A stretch of 64,000 bases of DNA from positions 660,344 to 724,343 of the forward strand of contig NZ_POWF01000001.1 in the NCBI RefSeq assembly GCF_002895005.1, in the 5' to 3' direction. The notes under the pieces were generated by a model. That model was not told the origin of the DNA and ran no database searches. It saw only the letters and a list, made by a program, of their open reading frames with translations. The stretch is from Hanstruepera neustonica (GTDB lineage Bacteria > Bacteroidota > Bacteroidia > Flavobacteriales > Flavobacteriaceae). Below, in pieces: positions 25,798-32,753 of this stretch (within the stretch, counting starts at the first letter, position 1; every line of letters starts with the position of its first letter). Both the position numbers and the translations under genes were made by a program.

Positions 25798-26076
25798 ATG
25801 AACCTAAAAATTACACACTACAATAACTTTTTTGATGTCAAGGGAATATTGGACAAGCATTCCGTTCAAAAATTTCAAAATGAAATTAATGAGGCCTTTG
25901 AAAAATTACAATCTATTACAATTAGTCTGGAAGGGCTTGAAAGTATTGATAAATATGGCGTGATGGCTTTGGCTAAATTGCATAATGAGTCGTTATCAAA
26001 ACACAAGCAATTATCCATTATCGGTTCAGGATGTAAAGATCTTTATAACCATTTTAAAACGAATGACGCAGCCTAA
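25798..26076 (+). CDS. STAS-domain-like protein
   Basis: 92 residues from the ATG at 25798 (a GTG two codons earlier is also possible). The pattern 'FFDVKGILDKHSVQKFQNEI', strand 'SITISLEGLESIDKYGVMALAKLH' and 'KQLSIIGSGCKDLYNHF' fits the STAS fold of anti-sigma-factor antagonists: a central strand, then a helix starting after the usual phosphorylatable Ser position (here near 'SIDKYG'). No anti-sigma partner kinase is adjacent. It is alone between the hydroxyproline operon and a convergent gene; the stop codons of the two lie back to back in CCTAATTAGG. Confidence 0.65.
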   Translation: MNLKITHYNNFFDVKGILDKHSVQKFQNEINEAFEKLQSITISLEGLESIDKYGVMALAKLHNESLSKHKQLSIIGSGCKDLYNHFKTNDAA

Positions 26077-26499
26077 TTAGGTTGACATGTCGGCAATGAT
26101 TTTCCACTGACCATCTATTTTCTTAAAGATGATGATGAACTCGCCTTGAGCGTCTCCAACTGTTCGTTTGAGGTGATACTCACCCATGATGTAATATGAT
26201 CCCGTTTCAATAGGAGATATCGCGTTAAGCTTAAAGGTTAATTGTCCAGTTTGCTCCTTAGAGGTGTAATTTTTTTTATAATTGTCCAAAGTCTGTTGCC
26301 AGCCTTTTGTAATGTAACCACGGCTATAAAATTGCAAGGAATCTGATTTCCAATAGCCTTGCATAAAGCCTTCAATATCATAATTGTTCCAAGCATCCTG
26401 CTGCTCTTGCATCACTTTTCTGATGGCAATTTCATCGGCAGATTGTGAAAATACAATAGTTGAAAAAGATAATGATAAAATGACTAGTAGTGATCTCAT
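26077..26499 (-). CDS. Exported DUF4440 (SnoaL/NTF2-like) protein
   Basis: 140 residues. Signal peptide 'LLVILSLSFSTIVFSQ', then an NTF2-like fold with 'AIRKVMQEQQDAWNNYDIEGFMQGYW' at the start and 'GEFIIIFKKIDGQWKIIADM' at the end, both typical of DUF4440. These small pocketed proteins bind or turn over unknown ligands in the periplasm. Single gene, no clear link with its neighbours. Confidence 0.88.
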   Translation of the reverse strand: MRSLLVILSLSFSTIVFSQSADEIAIRKVMQEQQDAWNNYDIEGFMQGYWKSDSLQFYSRGYITKGWQQTLDNYKKNYTSKEQTGQLTFKLNAISPIETGSYYIMGEYHLKRTVGDAQGEFIIIFKKIDGQWKIIADMST

Positions 26500-26543
26500 A
26501 AGAAAACGAATTGAATAGTTTTCCTAAAAATACTAACTAATTG

Positions 26544-27644
26544 TCAAAGCGCATTCTTTTGGTGTTTAAAAAAAGCATCGGCTTGTAGTTGCATAAGCTC
26601 TCTTGCTTTTTTTCGCTTGTAAGTGTATAGCTCATCTTCTTCAGCAATATCATTGTAGATTTTGTTATTGATGGCCATATCGGTTTTAAGCAGAATCTCA
26701 CGCTCATTAACCTTTTGTTCAACCCAAGTTTTAACGGCTGTTTCGGCATCTTCCAATTTGTAATCATATTCGCCTTTCGGTGATAACAATTTGGCAAAAA
26801 TAGGAGAGGTTTCAATAGCTAGAAACAACAGGAAAATAAAAAACGATGGTAACCACGGCAGTTTGTCCAAAGCATTGACTCGAGCCATTAAGCCGTCAAA
26901 ACCATCAATGATTGGCTGTGTGTTGGAAACTTGAGCATTATAATCCGTTTTTAATTGAGCAATTTGGGTTTCAGCTTCCTGAATTTTGGTTTTGTTCTCT
27001 TCTTTAAGCTGATTGAGTTCAGCTAAAGCTGCATCATGTTTTTCACGCTTTTCTTTATAAACAGGTCCTTTTCCAAGCAACTTGGTTCCTGCTGTACCTT
27101 CAGCTTCAGAAATATAGGTGTCGTAAAGGGCATTGACTTCAGCTTCTTTGGTGTCAATTTGCTGCTGTAAGGATTGAATATTATTTTCTAAAGCTTCCAC
27201 TCCAGGATCAAATTGTTTCGCTAATTCGCTTTTGTTATCCAATGTCATTTGATTTTTTTCCGTTAGTAACACCTGATTGATTTCCTTTTCAAATATTTTG
27301 AGTTCTAAAGGTTTTGAAATAACCACGGCAATAATAATGGCTAAAATAATTCGAGGTGAAGCTTGAATAAGCTCATCCAAAACATTGTTTCGCTTTTTAA
27401 TGGTTGAAACAATAAACCGATCAAGATTAAAAATGAGCAAGCCCCAAACAAAGCCAAAAAAGATAGCGGCCAAAAGATTATCGAAAACGGTGTAAAGTGC
27501 ATAACTCGCTGCAATAAAAGCCATAACAGCAGTAAAGAAAACGGTAGCGCCAATGCCTGCGTATTTGTTTTGTTCGCCAATGGAACAGTTGTCCAAAATA
27601 TTGGTATCAGATCCTGAACAAATGATAAAAAATTGCTTTAACAT
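26544..27644 (-). CDS. DUF4407 coiled-coil membrane protein
   Basis: 366 residues. Layout: two membrane segments near the N-terminus ('GIGATVFFTAVMAFIAASYALY' region and 'LLAAIFFGFVWGLLIF'), the diagnostic 'NLDRFIVSTIKK', a third segment, a long coiled coil (about 140-230), a fourth segment near 'LPSFFIFLLFLAIETSP' and a charged C-terminal helix. This is the full DUF4407 pattern; function is unknown. Single-gene unit with the terminator of the upstream M56 gene in front of it. Confidence 0.88.
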   Translation of the reverse strand: MLKQFFIICSGSDTNILDNCSIGEQNKYAGIGATVFFTAVMAFIAASYALYTVFDNLLAAIFFGFVWGLLIFNLDRFIVSTIKKRNNVLDELIQASPRIILAIIIAVVISKPLELKIFEKEINQVLLTEKNQMTLDNKSELAKQFDPGVEALENNIQSLQQQIDTKEAEVNALYDTYISEAEGTAGTKLLGKGPVYKEKREKHDAALAELNQLKEENKTKIQEAETQIAQLKTDYNAQVSNTQPIIDGFDGLMARVNALDKLPWLPSFFIFLLFLAIETSPIFAKLLSPKGEYDYKLEDAETAVKTWVEQKVNEREILLKTDMAINNKIYNDIAEEDELYTYKRKKARELMQLQADAFFKHQKNAL

Positions 27645-27704
27645 GATTGATGAAGTTTTGATTGATGAAATATTAGAACGTAAAAGTTATATAAATGTTA
27701 CAAA

Positions 27705-27728
27705 AAAGCCTCGATATTTCGAGGCTTT
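27705..27728 (-). terminator. Rho-independent terminator of the M56/BlaI operon
   Basis: AAAGCCTCGA (27705-27714) and TCGAGGCTTT (27719-27728) form a perfect 10-bp stem with a 4-base loop; on the minus strand it runs into TTTTTTG. It is 24 bases past the stop of the M56 gene. Confidence 0.9.
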
Positions 27729-27751
27729 AACATTTTAATGTGTTTGATAAA

Positions 27752-29680
27752 TTATTTATTCTTGATTTTAATGGGCTCTTTTGATAAATAGACTTTTGGA
27801 TTTTTAGAGTCCGAATTTTTAGTTGAAATATTCATGCTTTTATCGGTTTTTAATATTTCAATAGCCTTATCGGAACTTATTTGTTTGCCTTCATAATAAA
27901 ACGTAGCACCTTTTTTTGCCATGTCAATAACATGATCCAATGGTGATTTTGGTGGAGGTGGTGGCGGCGGAACTTCAACGATTTCTGATTTTGGTGGTGG
28001 AGGCGGTAAAGGCTCTCGCTCACTTACTTTTCCATTTTCAACTTTGTACTTTTTATAATATTCCTCACTTATTTTTTGATATTTTTCTTTTTGCTCTTTT
28101 GTAGCATTTGCAGGAACAGGCGGTGGTGGAGGTGGTATTGCCACTACTTCAACATTCTTTGGACCTTTAGGGGTTTCAGGGGCCTTTACTTCTCTGGCTT
28201 TACCATTTTCAACAATTATTTGTTTGTCAGAATTATTTCTAACCTTATAATATGGCTCCTTATTTTTTAAAGGTTTTTCTGGCTCTGGTGGAGGAGGCGG
28301 AAAGTTGGGAAATGGCTCTGCGGATTTTCGTTGTTCTTCTGTCATCAAATCGTATAAATATTTAAGACGCTTCATGTCAGAAAGTTTTATGGTATAACTG
28401 TCACCTTTTTGAGAATTATAGTATTTAGCCAATTTGTTGTATTCAGCTATTTGTTCTTTAGAGGCACCTTTTTGTTGTTCAATTTTCTTTTCAATGGCAA
28501 AAGGTGTATTCCCTTTTTCTCTAATGATCTCTTGGTTAAAAGTTACAATACGGTGAAAGCCATATTTAATAAAATTGTTGTAAATAAACCAAACTTCTTC
28601 ATCTGAAACAGGTTTACCACTATTTACATGAACATTTATGATGCGATTTCGTATTTCTGGAGAAATATCTTGATGCAGCTGGTTTAAGATGGATACAAAA
28701 GTTGCTTTAGTGGCACTGCTGCCAGCAATTTTATATGTCCCATTTTCAAGAACATCAATATCAATACTTCTTGCTGTGTGACTTATTTCTGAAGAATTTG
28801 AAGCCATGGTCTTTTCAACAATTTTGTTTGTGCTAAAACTGTAGATTAGAATCGCTAATAAAGGTAGTAGCACTAAACTCCTAACCCAAATAATGTGTTT
28901 TGATGTGTGTGTTTTCATAACTGTAAAACGTTTTTTGATTGATGAATAATTAATGGCATTTGCCAATTGTGGTTCGTGATCATTTGATGAGAATGCCAAT
29001 AAGGTATTTTGATAATTTTTAAGCTCAAAGCCTTGGTTGATAACGGCTTGATCGGCTAAAAATTCATGATTGAGCTTGATGTCTTTTTTAATGAAATAGA
29101 GTAGCGGATTAAACCAAAACACAATTTGAAAAACCTCAATAAACAAAATGTCTAAAGCGTGTTTTTCTCTAGCATGTGTTTCTTCATGAAATAGTACTTC
29201 TTGAGGAATTTCATGAGCTTCATATTTGGTTTTATTAAAGAAAATATAATTTAAAAAGGTGTGTGGCTGAACCGAATCGTGCAATAAAACATAAATAACC
29301 GAATGGTTTTTAAATTTTGGATTGTGTTTAATACGTTTAAGAATGTTACATAAGTTCATACCGAAGCGAATTGTAAAAACCAAAACACCAATACTGTAAA
29401 TAGTCCACAAAATCATTGACCAAGAGTTTACAGGTTCTTCAAATAGTTGTTCTGGAACATAAGGAGGTGTGGCTATTTCAGAATTGTAAGCAGGTATTTC
29501 CAAAGGAGCCACTTCAACGTAAGTTGTAAATGTTATCAGCGGAATAATAGCCGATATAATTAAAGTTCCCAACAAATAGCCACGTTTGAATTGATGGAAG
29601 CTTTCCTTTTCCAAGAACAACTTGTAGAACAGCATAAAAACAGCCAAGCAGGCACTGAATTTTAGAATGTAAAGTATCAT
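27752..29680 (-). CDS. M56 (BlaR1-like) membrane metallopeptidase with Pro-rich C-terminus
   Basis: 642 residues. Four membrane segments with the zinc peptidase domain between the third and fourth: HEETH at 165-169 and the third ligand region 'LNHEFLADQAV' (203-213). The C-terminal half (about 285-642) is outside the membrane and holds three tracts of six or seven prolines separated by Lys/Glu-rich units, including a repeated 'VENGK' motif. There is no penicillin-binding sensor domain as in BlaR1, so it is not expected to sense beta-lactams. It should cleave the BlaI-type repressor encoded two bases upstream (the start at 29680 follows the stop at 29683). The inducing signal is unknown. Confidence 0.9.
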   Translation of the reverse strand: MILYILKFSACLAVFMLFYKLFLEKESFHQFKRGYLLGTLIISAIIPLITFTTYVEVAPLEIPAYNSEIATPPYVPEQLFEEPVNSWSMILWTIYSIGVLVFTIRFGMNLCNILKRIKHNPKFKNHSVIYVLLHDSVQPHTFLNYIFFNKTKYEAHEIPQEVLFHEETHAREKHALDILFIEVFQIVFWFNPLLYFIKKDIKLNHEFLADQAVINQGFELKNYQNTLLAFSSNDHEPQLANAINYSSIKKRFTVMKTHTSKHIIWVRSLVLLPLLAILIYSFSTNKIVEKTMASNSSEISHTARSIDIDVLENGTYKIAGSSATKATFVSILNQLHQDISPEIRNRIINVHVNSGKPVSDEEVWFIYNNFIKYGFHRIVTFNQEIIREKGNTPFAIEKKIEQQKGASKEQIAEYNKLAKYYNSQKGDSYTIKLSDMKRLKYLYDLMTEEQRKSAEPFPNFPPPPPEPEKPLKNKEPYYKVRNNSDKQIIVENGKAREVKAPETPKGPKNVEVVAIPPPPPPVPANATKEQKEKYQKISEEYYKKYKVENGKVSEREPLPPPPPKSEIVEVPPPPPPPKSPLDHVIDMAKKGATFYYEGKQISSDKAIEILKTDKSMNISTKNSDSKNPKVYLSKEPIKIKNK

Positions 29681-29682
29681 GG

Positions 29683-30048
29683 TTATCTGCTTTTAATTTC
29701 GTTGTCAATCAATTTTTTTAACTCTTCCAATTCGGATTTAGACAAATTGGTTTCTTTGGTAAAAAAAGATGCAAATTGCGAAGCACTGTCATTAAAAAAA
29801 TCTTTTATCAGTCCGTTTACATGTTTTGAGAAATAGGTTTTCTTTTTAACCAACGGATAGTATTCACGAGATTTCCCAAAGGTTGTGTAAGCAACAAAAC
29901 CTTTGTCTGCCATACGTTTTAAAAGGGTAGCCACAGTCGTGGGAGCAGGTTTGGGTTCTGGGTAGGCATCTAATAGATCTTTCATAAAGGCTTTTTCCAG
30001 TTTCCATAAGTGGTTCATTAAATCTTCTTCTGATTTTGATAATTGCAT
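29683..30048 (-). CDS. BlaI/MecI/CopY family repressor
   Basis: 121 residues. N-terminal winged helix ('LSKSEEDLMNHLWKLEKAFMKDLLD...TTVATLLKRMADKGFV', about 3-60) and C-terminal dimerisation helices. It binds as a dimer to TACAnnTGTA-like sites; three such boxes lie directly upstream of its start (30051-30114), so it should repress its own operon until the M56 peptidase cleaves it. It is the first gene of the two-gene operon. The dimerisation helix contains the usual cleavage region but no scissile bond can be named. Confidence 0.93.
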   Translation of the reverse strand: MQLSKSEEDLMNHLWKLEKAFMKDLLDAYPEPKPAPTTVATLLKRMADKGFVAYTTFGKSREYYPLVKKKTYFSKHVNGLIKDFFNDSASQFASFFTKETNLSKSELEELKKLIDNEIKSR

Positions 30049-30050
30049 TT

Positions 30051-30114
30051 TTCTACAAATTTAGAATATGTTCTACAAACATAGAATAAAAAATTGTATT
30101 CTACAAATGTAGAG
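30051..30114. promoter_or_regulatory. Three BlaI-type operator boxes (TTCTACAAAnnTAGA)
   Basis: Boxes TTCTACAAATTTAGAA (30051-30066), TTCTACAAACATAGAA (30071-30086) and TTCTACAAATGTAGAG (30099-30114) share 13 of 16 or more positions. The third holds a perfect CTACAAATGTAG half-palindrome centred like the BlaI consensus TACAnnTGTA. Offsets are 20 and 28 bp. They lie between the repressor start (30048) and the M20 gene terminator. Confidence 0.85.
30076..30106 (-). promoter_or_regulatory. Predicted blaI/M56 promoter TTG-N20-TATGTTTG inside the boxes
   Basis: On the minus strand TTG (30104-30106) lies in box 3, and 20 bases later TATGTTTG (30076-30083) lies in box 2. The spacing fits the Bacteroidota promoter, so repressor bound at boxes 2 and 3 would cover both promoter elements and box 1 would cover the start point. 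Confidence 0.6.
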
Positions 30115-30131
30115 ATAGAAAAGATTAAAAA

Positions 30132-30154
30132 AATCCGCTCAACAGGAGCGGATT
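30132..30154 (-). terminator. Terminator of the M20 dipeptidase gene
   Basis: AATCCGCTC (30132-30140) and GAGCGGATT (30146-30154) form a perfect 9-bp stem, followed on the minus strand by a run of seven T. Confidence 0.9.
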
Positions 30155-30159
30155 GTATT

Positions 30160-31548
30160 CTATTTAGAAAGTTCAGTAAAATATTTGTAGAACAATGGTA
30201 TGGTTTCAATGCCTTTAAAGTAATTCCAAATACCATAATGTTCGTTTGGTGAATGGATGGCGTCGCTATCCAAACCAAAGCCCATTAAAATGGTTTTGCT
30301 TTTTAACTCTTGCTCGAAAAGTGCAACAATTGGAATACTACCACCACTTCGCTGCGGGATGGGTTTCTTTCCAAACGATTCCTCGTAAGCTTTACTAGCG
30401 GCTTGATAGCCAATACTATCAATAGGTGTGACATAACCTTGACCGCCATGATGTGGTTTGACTTTAACCTTGACACCTTCAGGAGCAATGCTTTCAAAAT
30501 GCGTTTTAAATAATTGAGTGATTTCTTCCCAATCTTGGTGAGGTACTAAACGCATAGATATTTTAGCAAAGGCTTTACTGGCAATAACGGTTTTGGCACC
30601 CTCACCAATGTAGCCTCCCCAAATACCGTTAACATCTAACGTAGGACGGATGGAGTTTCGTTCATTGGTTGTATAGCCTTTTTCACCATACACATCATCA
30701 ATATCCAAGGATTTCTTATAAGAATCCAAAGAGAAAGGTGCTTTTGCCATTTCGTTACGTTCTTCTTTTGATAATTCTTCTACTTTATCATAAAACCCAG
30801 GAATGGTAATGTGGTTGTTCTCATCATGAAGTGAGGCAATCATTTTTGTTAATACATTTATAGGGTTTGCCACAGCACCTCCATACAACCCAGAATGCAA
30901 GTCACGATTGGGGCCTGTTACTTCGACTTCCACATAACTTAAGCCACGTAAACCAGTTGTGATACTTGGTACGTCTTTGGCAATCATGCCTGTATCTGAA
31001 ATAAGAATGACGTCATTTTTTAACTTTTCACGATTGTTTTTTACGAAAGTAGAAAGGTTAACACTCCCAACTTCTTCCTCACCTTCAATCATAAATTTGA
31101 CATTACAAGGCAATTGATTGGTGGAAGTCATAAATTCCAGAGCCTTTACATGCATATACATTTGGCCTTTATCATCACAGGCACCACGTGCAAAAATAGC
31201 ACCGTCAGGGTGTAATTCAGTTTTTTTGATAATGGGCTCAAAAGGCGGCGATGTCCATAATTCCAAAGGATCAGCTGGTTGTACATCATAGTGCCCATAA
31301 ACTAAAATAGTGGGTAATTTAGCATCAATAATTTTTTCTCCATAAACTATAGGATAGCCATCAGTTTGGCAAATTTCCACGTTATCACAACCTGCATTTT
31401 CTAAACTGGCTTTGACAGCATTGGCTGTTTTAAGCATATCATTTTTATAAGCCGAGTCTGCACTTATAGAAGGTAATTTAAGTAACTCGATAAGCTCGTT
31501 TAAAAAGCGTTCTTGGTTTTTGTTTACGTAGTCTTTAATATTATCCAT
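30160..31548 (-). CDS. M20 family dipeptidase
   Basis: 462 residues. Metal ligands and catalytic acid of the M20 family: H86 and D88 in 'VYGHYDVQP', bridging D125 in 'GACDDKG', and the E158/E159 pair in 'IEGEEEVGS'. The long form with lid domain and 'GGSIPIV' is the M20 dipeptidase group (cytosolic nonspecific dipeptidase/carnosinase-like), which cleaves dipeptides in the cytosol with two zinc ions. Monocistronic, with its own terminator; a CAAAAGTA at 31569-31576 gives a -7 element TACTTTTG on the minus strand. Confidence 0.94.
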   Translation of the reverse strand: MDNIKDYVNKNQERFLNELIELLKLPSISADSAYKNDMLKTANAVKASLENAGCDNVEICQTDGYPIVYGEKIIDAKLPTILVYGHYDVQPADPLELWTSPPFEPIIKKTELHPDGAIFARGACDDKGQMYMHVKALEFMTSTNQLPCNVKFMIEGEEEVGSVNLSTFVKNNREKLKNDVILISDTGMIAKDVPSITTGLRGLSYVEVEVTGPNRDLHSGLYGGAVANPINVLTKMIASLHDENNHITIPGFYDKVEELSKEERNEMAKAPFSLDSYKKSLDIDDVYGEKGYTTNERNSIRPTLDVNGIWGGYIGEGAKTVIASKAFAKISMRLVPHQDWEEITQLFKTHFESIAPEGVKVKVKPHHGGQGYVTPIDSIGYQAASKAYEESFGKKPIPQRSGGSIPIVALFEQELKSKTILMGFGLDSDAIHSPNEHYGIWNYFKGIETIPLFYKYFTELSK

Positions 31549-31610
31549 AATCTATTTTTCAATTTCTCCAAAAGTACAAAAGACAGAGAACTTTTTTGCA
31601 GTAGATAGAT

Positions 31611-31639
31611 TTGAATATTCAAACTATTGTTTATATTTG
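31611..31639 (+). promoter_or_regulatory. Promoter TTG-N18-TATATTTG of tRNA-Leu
   Basis: TTG (31611-31613), 18 bases, TATATTTG (31632-31639): a full match to the Bacteroidota vegetative promoter TTG-N17-23-TAnnTTTG. The mature tRNA starts 25 bases later. Confidence 0.8.
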
Positions 31640-31664
31640 CATCCCATTTATTGGGAAATCTAAT

Positions 31665-31746
31665 GCGGGCGTGGTGGAATTGGTAGACACGCTAGACTTA
31701 GGATCTAGTGCCGCGAGGTGTGGGAGTTCGAGTCTCCCCGCCCGCA
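31665..31746 (+). tRNA. tRNA-Leu (anticodon UAG)
   Basis: 82 bases. The acceptor stem GCGGGCG (31665-31671) pairs with CGCCCGC (31739-31745), with discriminator A at 31746. The anticodon stem-loop CTAGA-CTTAGGA-TCTAG gives anticodon UAG, reading CUA/CUG-type leucine codons. A long variable arm (type II tRNA) and the T-arm GGGAGTTCGAGTCTCCC are seen. CCA is not encoded. Flanked by its own promoter and terminator. Confidence 0.97.
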
Positions 31747-31751
31747 CGAAA

Positions 31752-31782
31752 AAAAGCTTCTTGAAAACAAGAAGCTTTTTCT
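31752..31782. terminator. Bidirectional terminator after tRNA-Leu
   Basis: AAAAGCTTCTT (31752-31762) and AAGAAGCTTTT (31769-31779) form a perfect 11-bp stem with a 6-base loop. T-runs on both strands let it serve the tRNA (plus) and the alpha-glucan operon ending at 31816 (minus). Confidence 0.9.
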
Positions 31783-31815
31783 GTAATTGACAATTGCTAT
31801 TAATCAATTATATAC

Positions 31816-32739
31816 TCAGATTTTCATAAGTTTAGTGGTAAAATGACTTCCTGAGTTGTTCGTTGCTTTTATAAAGTATATACCTTGTTTTAATCCTGAT
31901 GTTTCAAATGTGTGACCCGCAATATAGCTACCTTGGAAAGCTTTAACTAATTTGCCGGTTGTGTCAAATATCTCAACAGATTTTACATTTGAATTAACAG
32001 AAAAATGATTGGTTGTTGGGTTTGGGAATAATCTTGTAGTTTTGAAATTTAAGTTGTCCTCAAGTCCTAATGTCATCGCATAAGTATATTGCGTTGATGG
32101 TTTCCAAAAGATATCAGCATTGCTAAATCCGTTCCAATCGTCGGCAAAATAAATGGCATATCCAGTAATATTCGTATTATTTAAAGTTATGTTGAATTCT
32201 TCAGTACCATCGTTGATAGATACAATCATAGTAGTCTCGGTATTAAGGGTAAACTCAAACTTAAAATCGTTGTAATCTGCAGATCCGTTTATAGATGATG
32301 TATTTACAGTGCCTCCATTTGAAACCACTTCCCAGGGATCGAAAGCACCACCATTGCCATTTAAATTGACTTGAACCGCATAGTTGTTTTGCCGGTCGTC
32401 CCAACTCAATGTTGAAGTTGGGCTTGACAACAGTGCTATACCAATTTGACCAAAAGCTTGCGTAGCTGCAACTGTTATGGTAAAACTATCGCCAATAGCC
32501 ATAATACTTGGCGTGCCACCAGTTAAACCGTTCTCGGTAAAGGTTTTCCAAGCTACAGACTGTTTGGCACCACCACCATTTGCCCACATGCCAAGTTCGT
32601 CAGCCCCATTATCAAAATGACCACCACTATCAAAAAAGATGGCATCGTAATTCGCAACTCTTTGTGGATATTGAATGGTCGTTTGGGCAAAAACACCCAC
32701 AGCAAATAAGCAAAATGCCAGTACGTAAAGATTATTCAT
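31816..32739 (-). CDS. T9SS-secreted protein of unknown function in the alpha-glucan locus
   Basis: 307 residues. Signal peptide 'LAFCLFAVGVFAQ', an unrecognised beta-rich domain of about 210 residues (aromatic-rich: 'GMWANGGG', 'SWDDRQNNYAVQVNLNG', 'YFADDWNGFSNADIFW'), and a type A T9SS sorting domain at the C-terminus ('RLFPNPTTNHFSVNS', 'GLKQGIYFIKATN', 'TTKLMKI'). It is therefore exported through the type IX system and anchored or released at the surface. It starts 14 bases after the stop of the secreted GH13 amylase, so it is the last gene of the minus-strand arm. A glucan-binding or accessory role is likely from context only. Confidence 0.8.
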   Translation of the reverse strand: MNNLYVLAFCLFAVGVFAQTTIQYPQRVANYDAIFFDSGGHFDNGADELGMWANGGGAKQSVAWKTFTENGLTGGTPSIMAIGDSFTITVAATQAFGQIGIALLSSPTSTLSWDDRQNNYAVQVNLNGNGGAFDPWEVVSNGGTVNTSSINGSADYNDFKFEFTLNTETTMIVSINDGTEEFNITLNNTNITGYAIYFADDWNGFSNADIFWKPSTQYTYAMTLGLEDNLNFKTTRLFPNPTTNHFSVNSNVKSVEIFDTTGKLVKAFQGSYIAGHTFETSGLKQGIYFIKATNNSGSHFTTKLMKI

Positions 32740-32753
32740 AACTATATAATTCT

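Noticed and set aside
27752-30048. Beta-lactam resistance sensor (BlaR1/BlaI)
   Set aside because: The penicillin-binding sensor domain is missing and no beta-lactamase gene is adjacent.
31665-31746. tRNA-Leu as an attachment site for an integrated element
   Set aside because: No integrase and no direct repeat of the tRNA 3' end nearby; ordinary genes on both sides.
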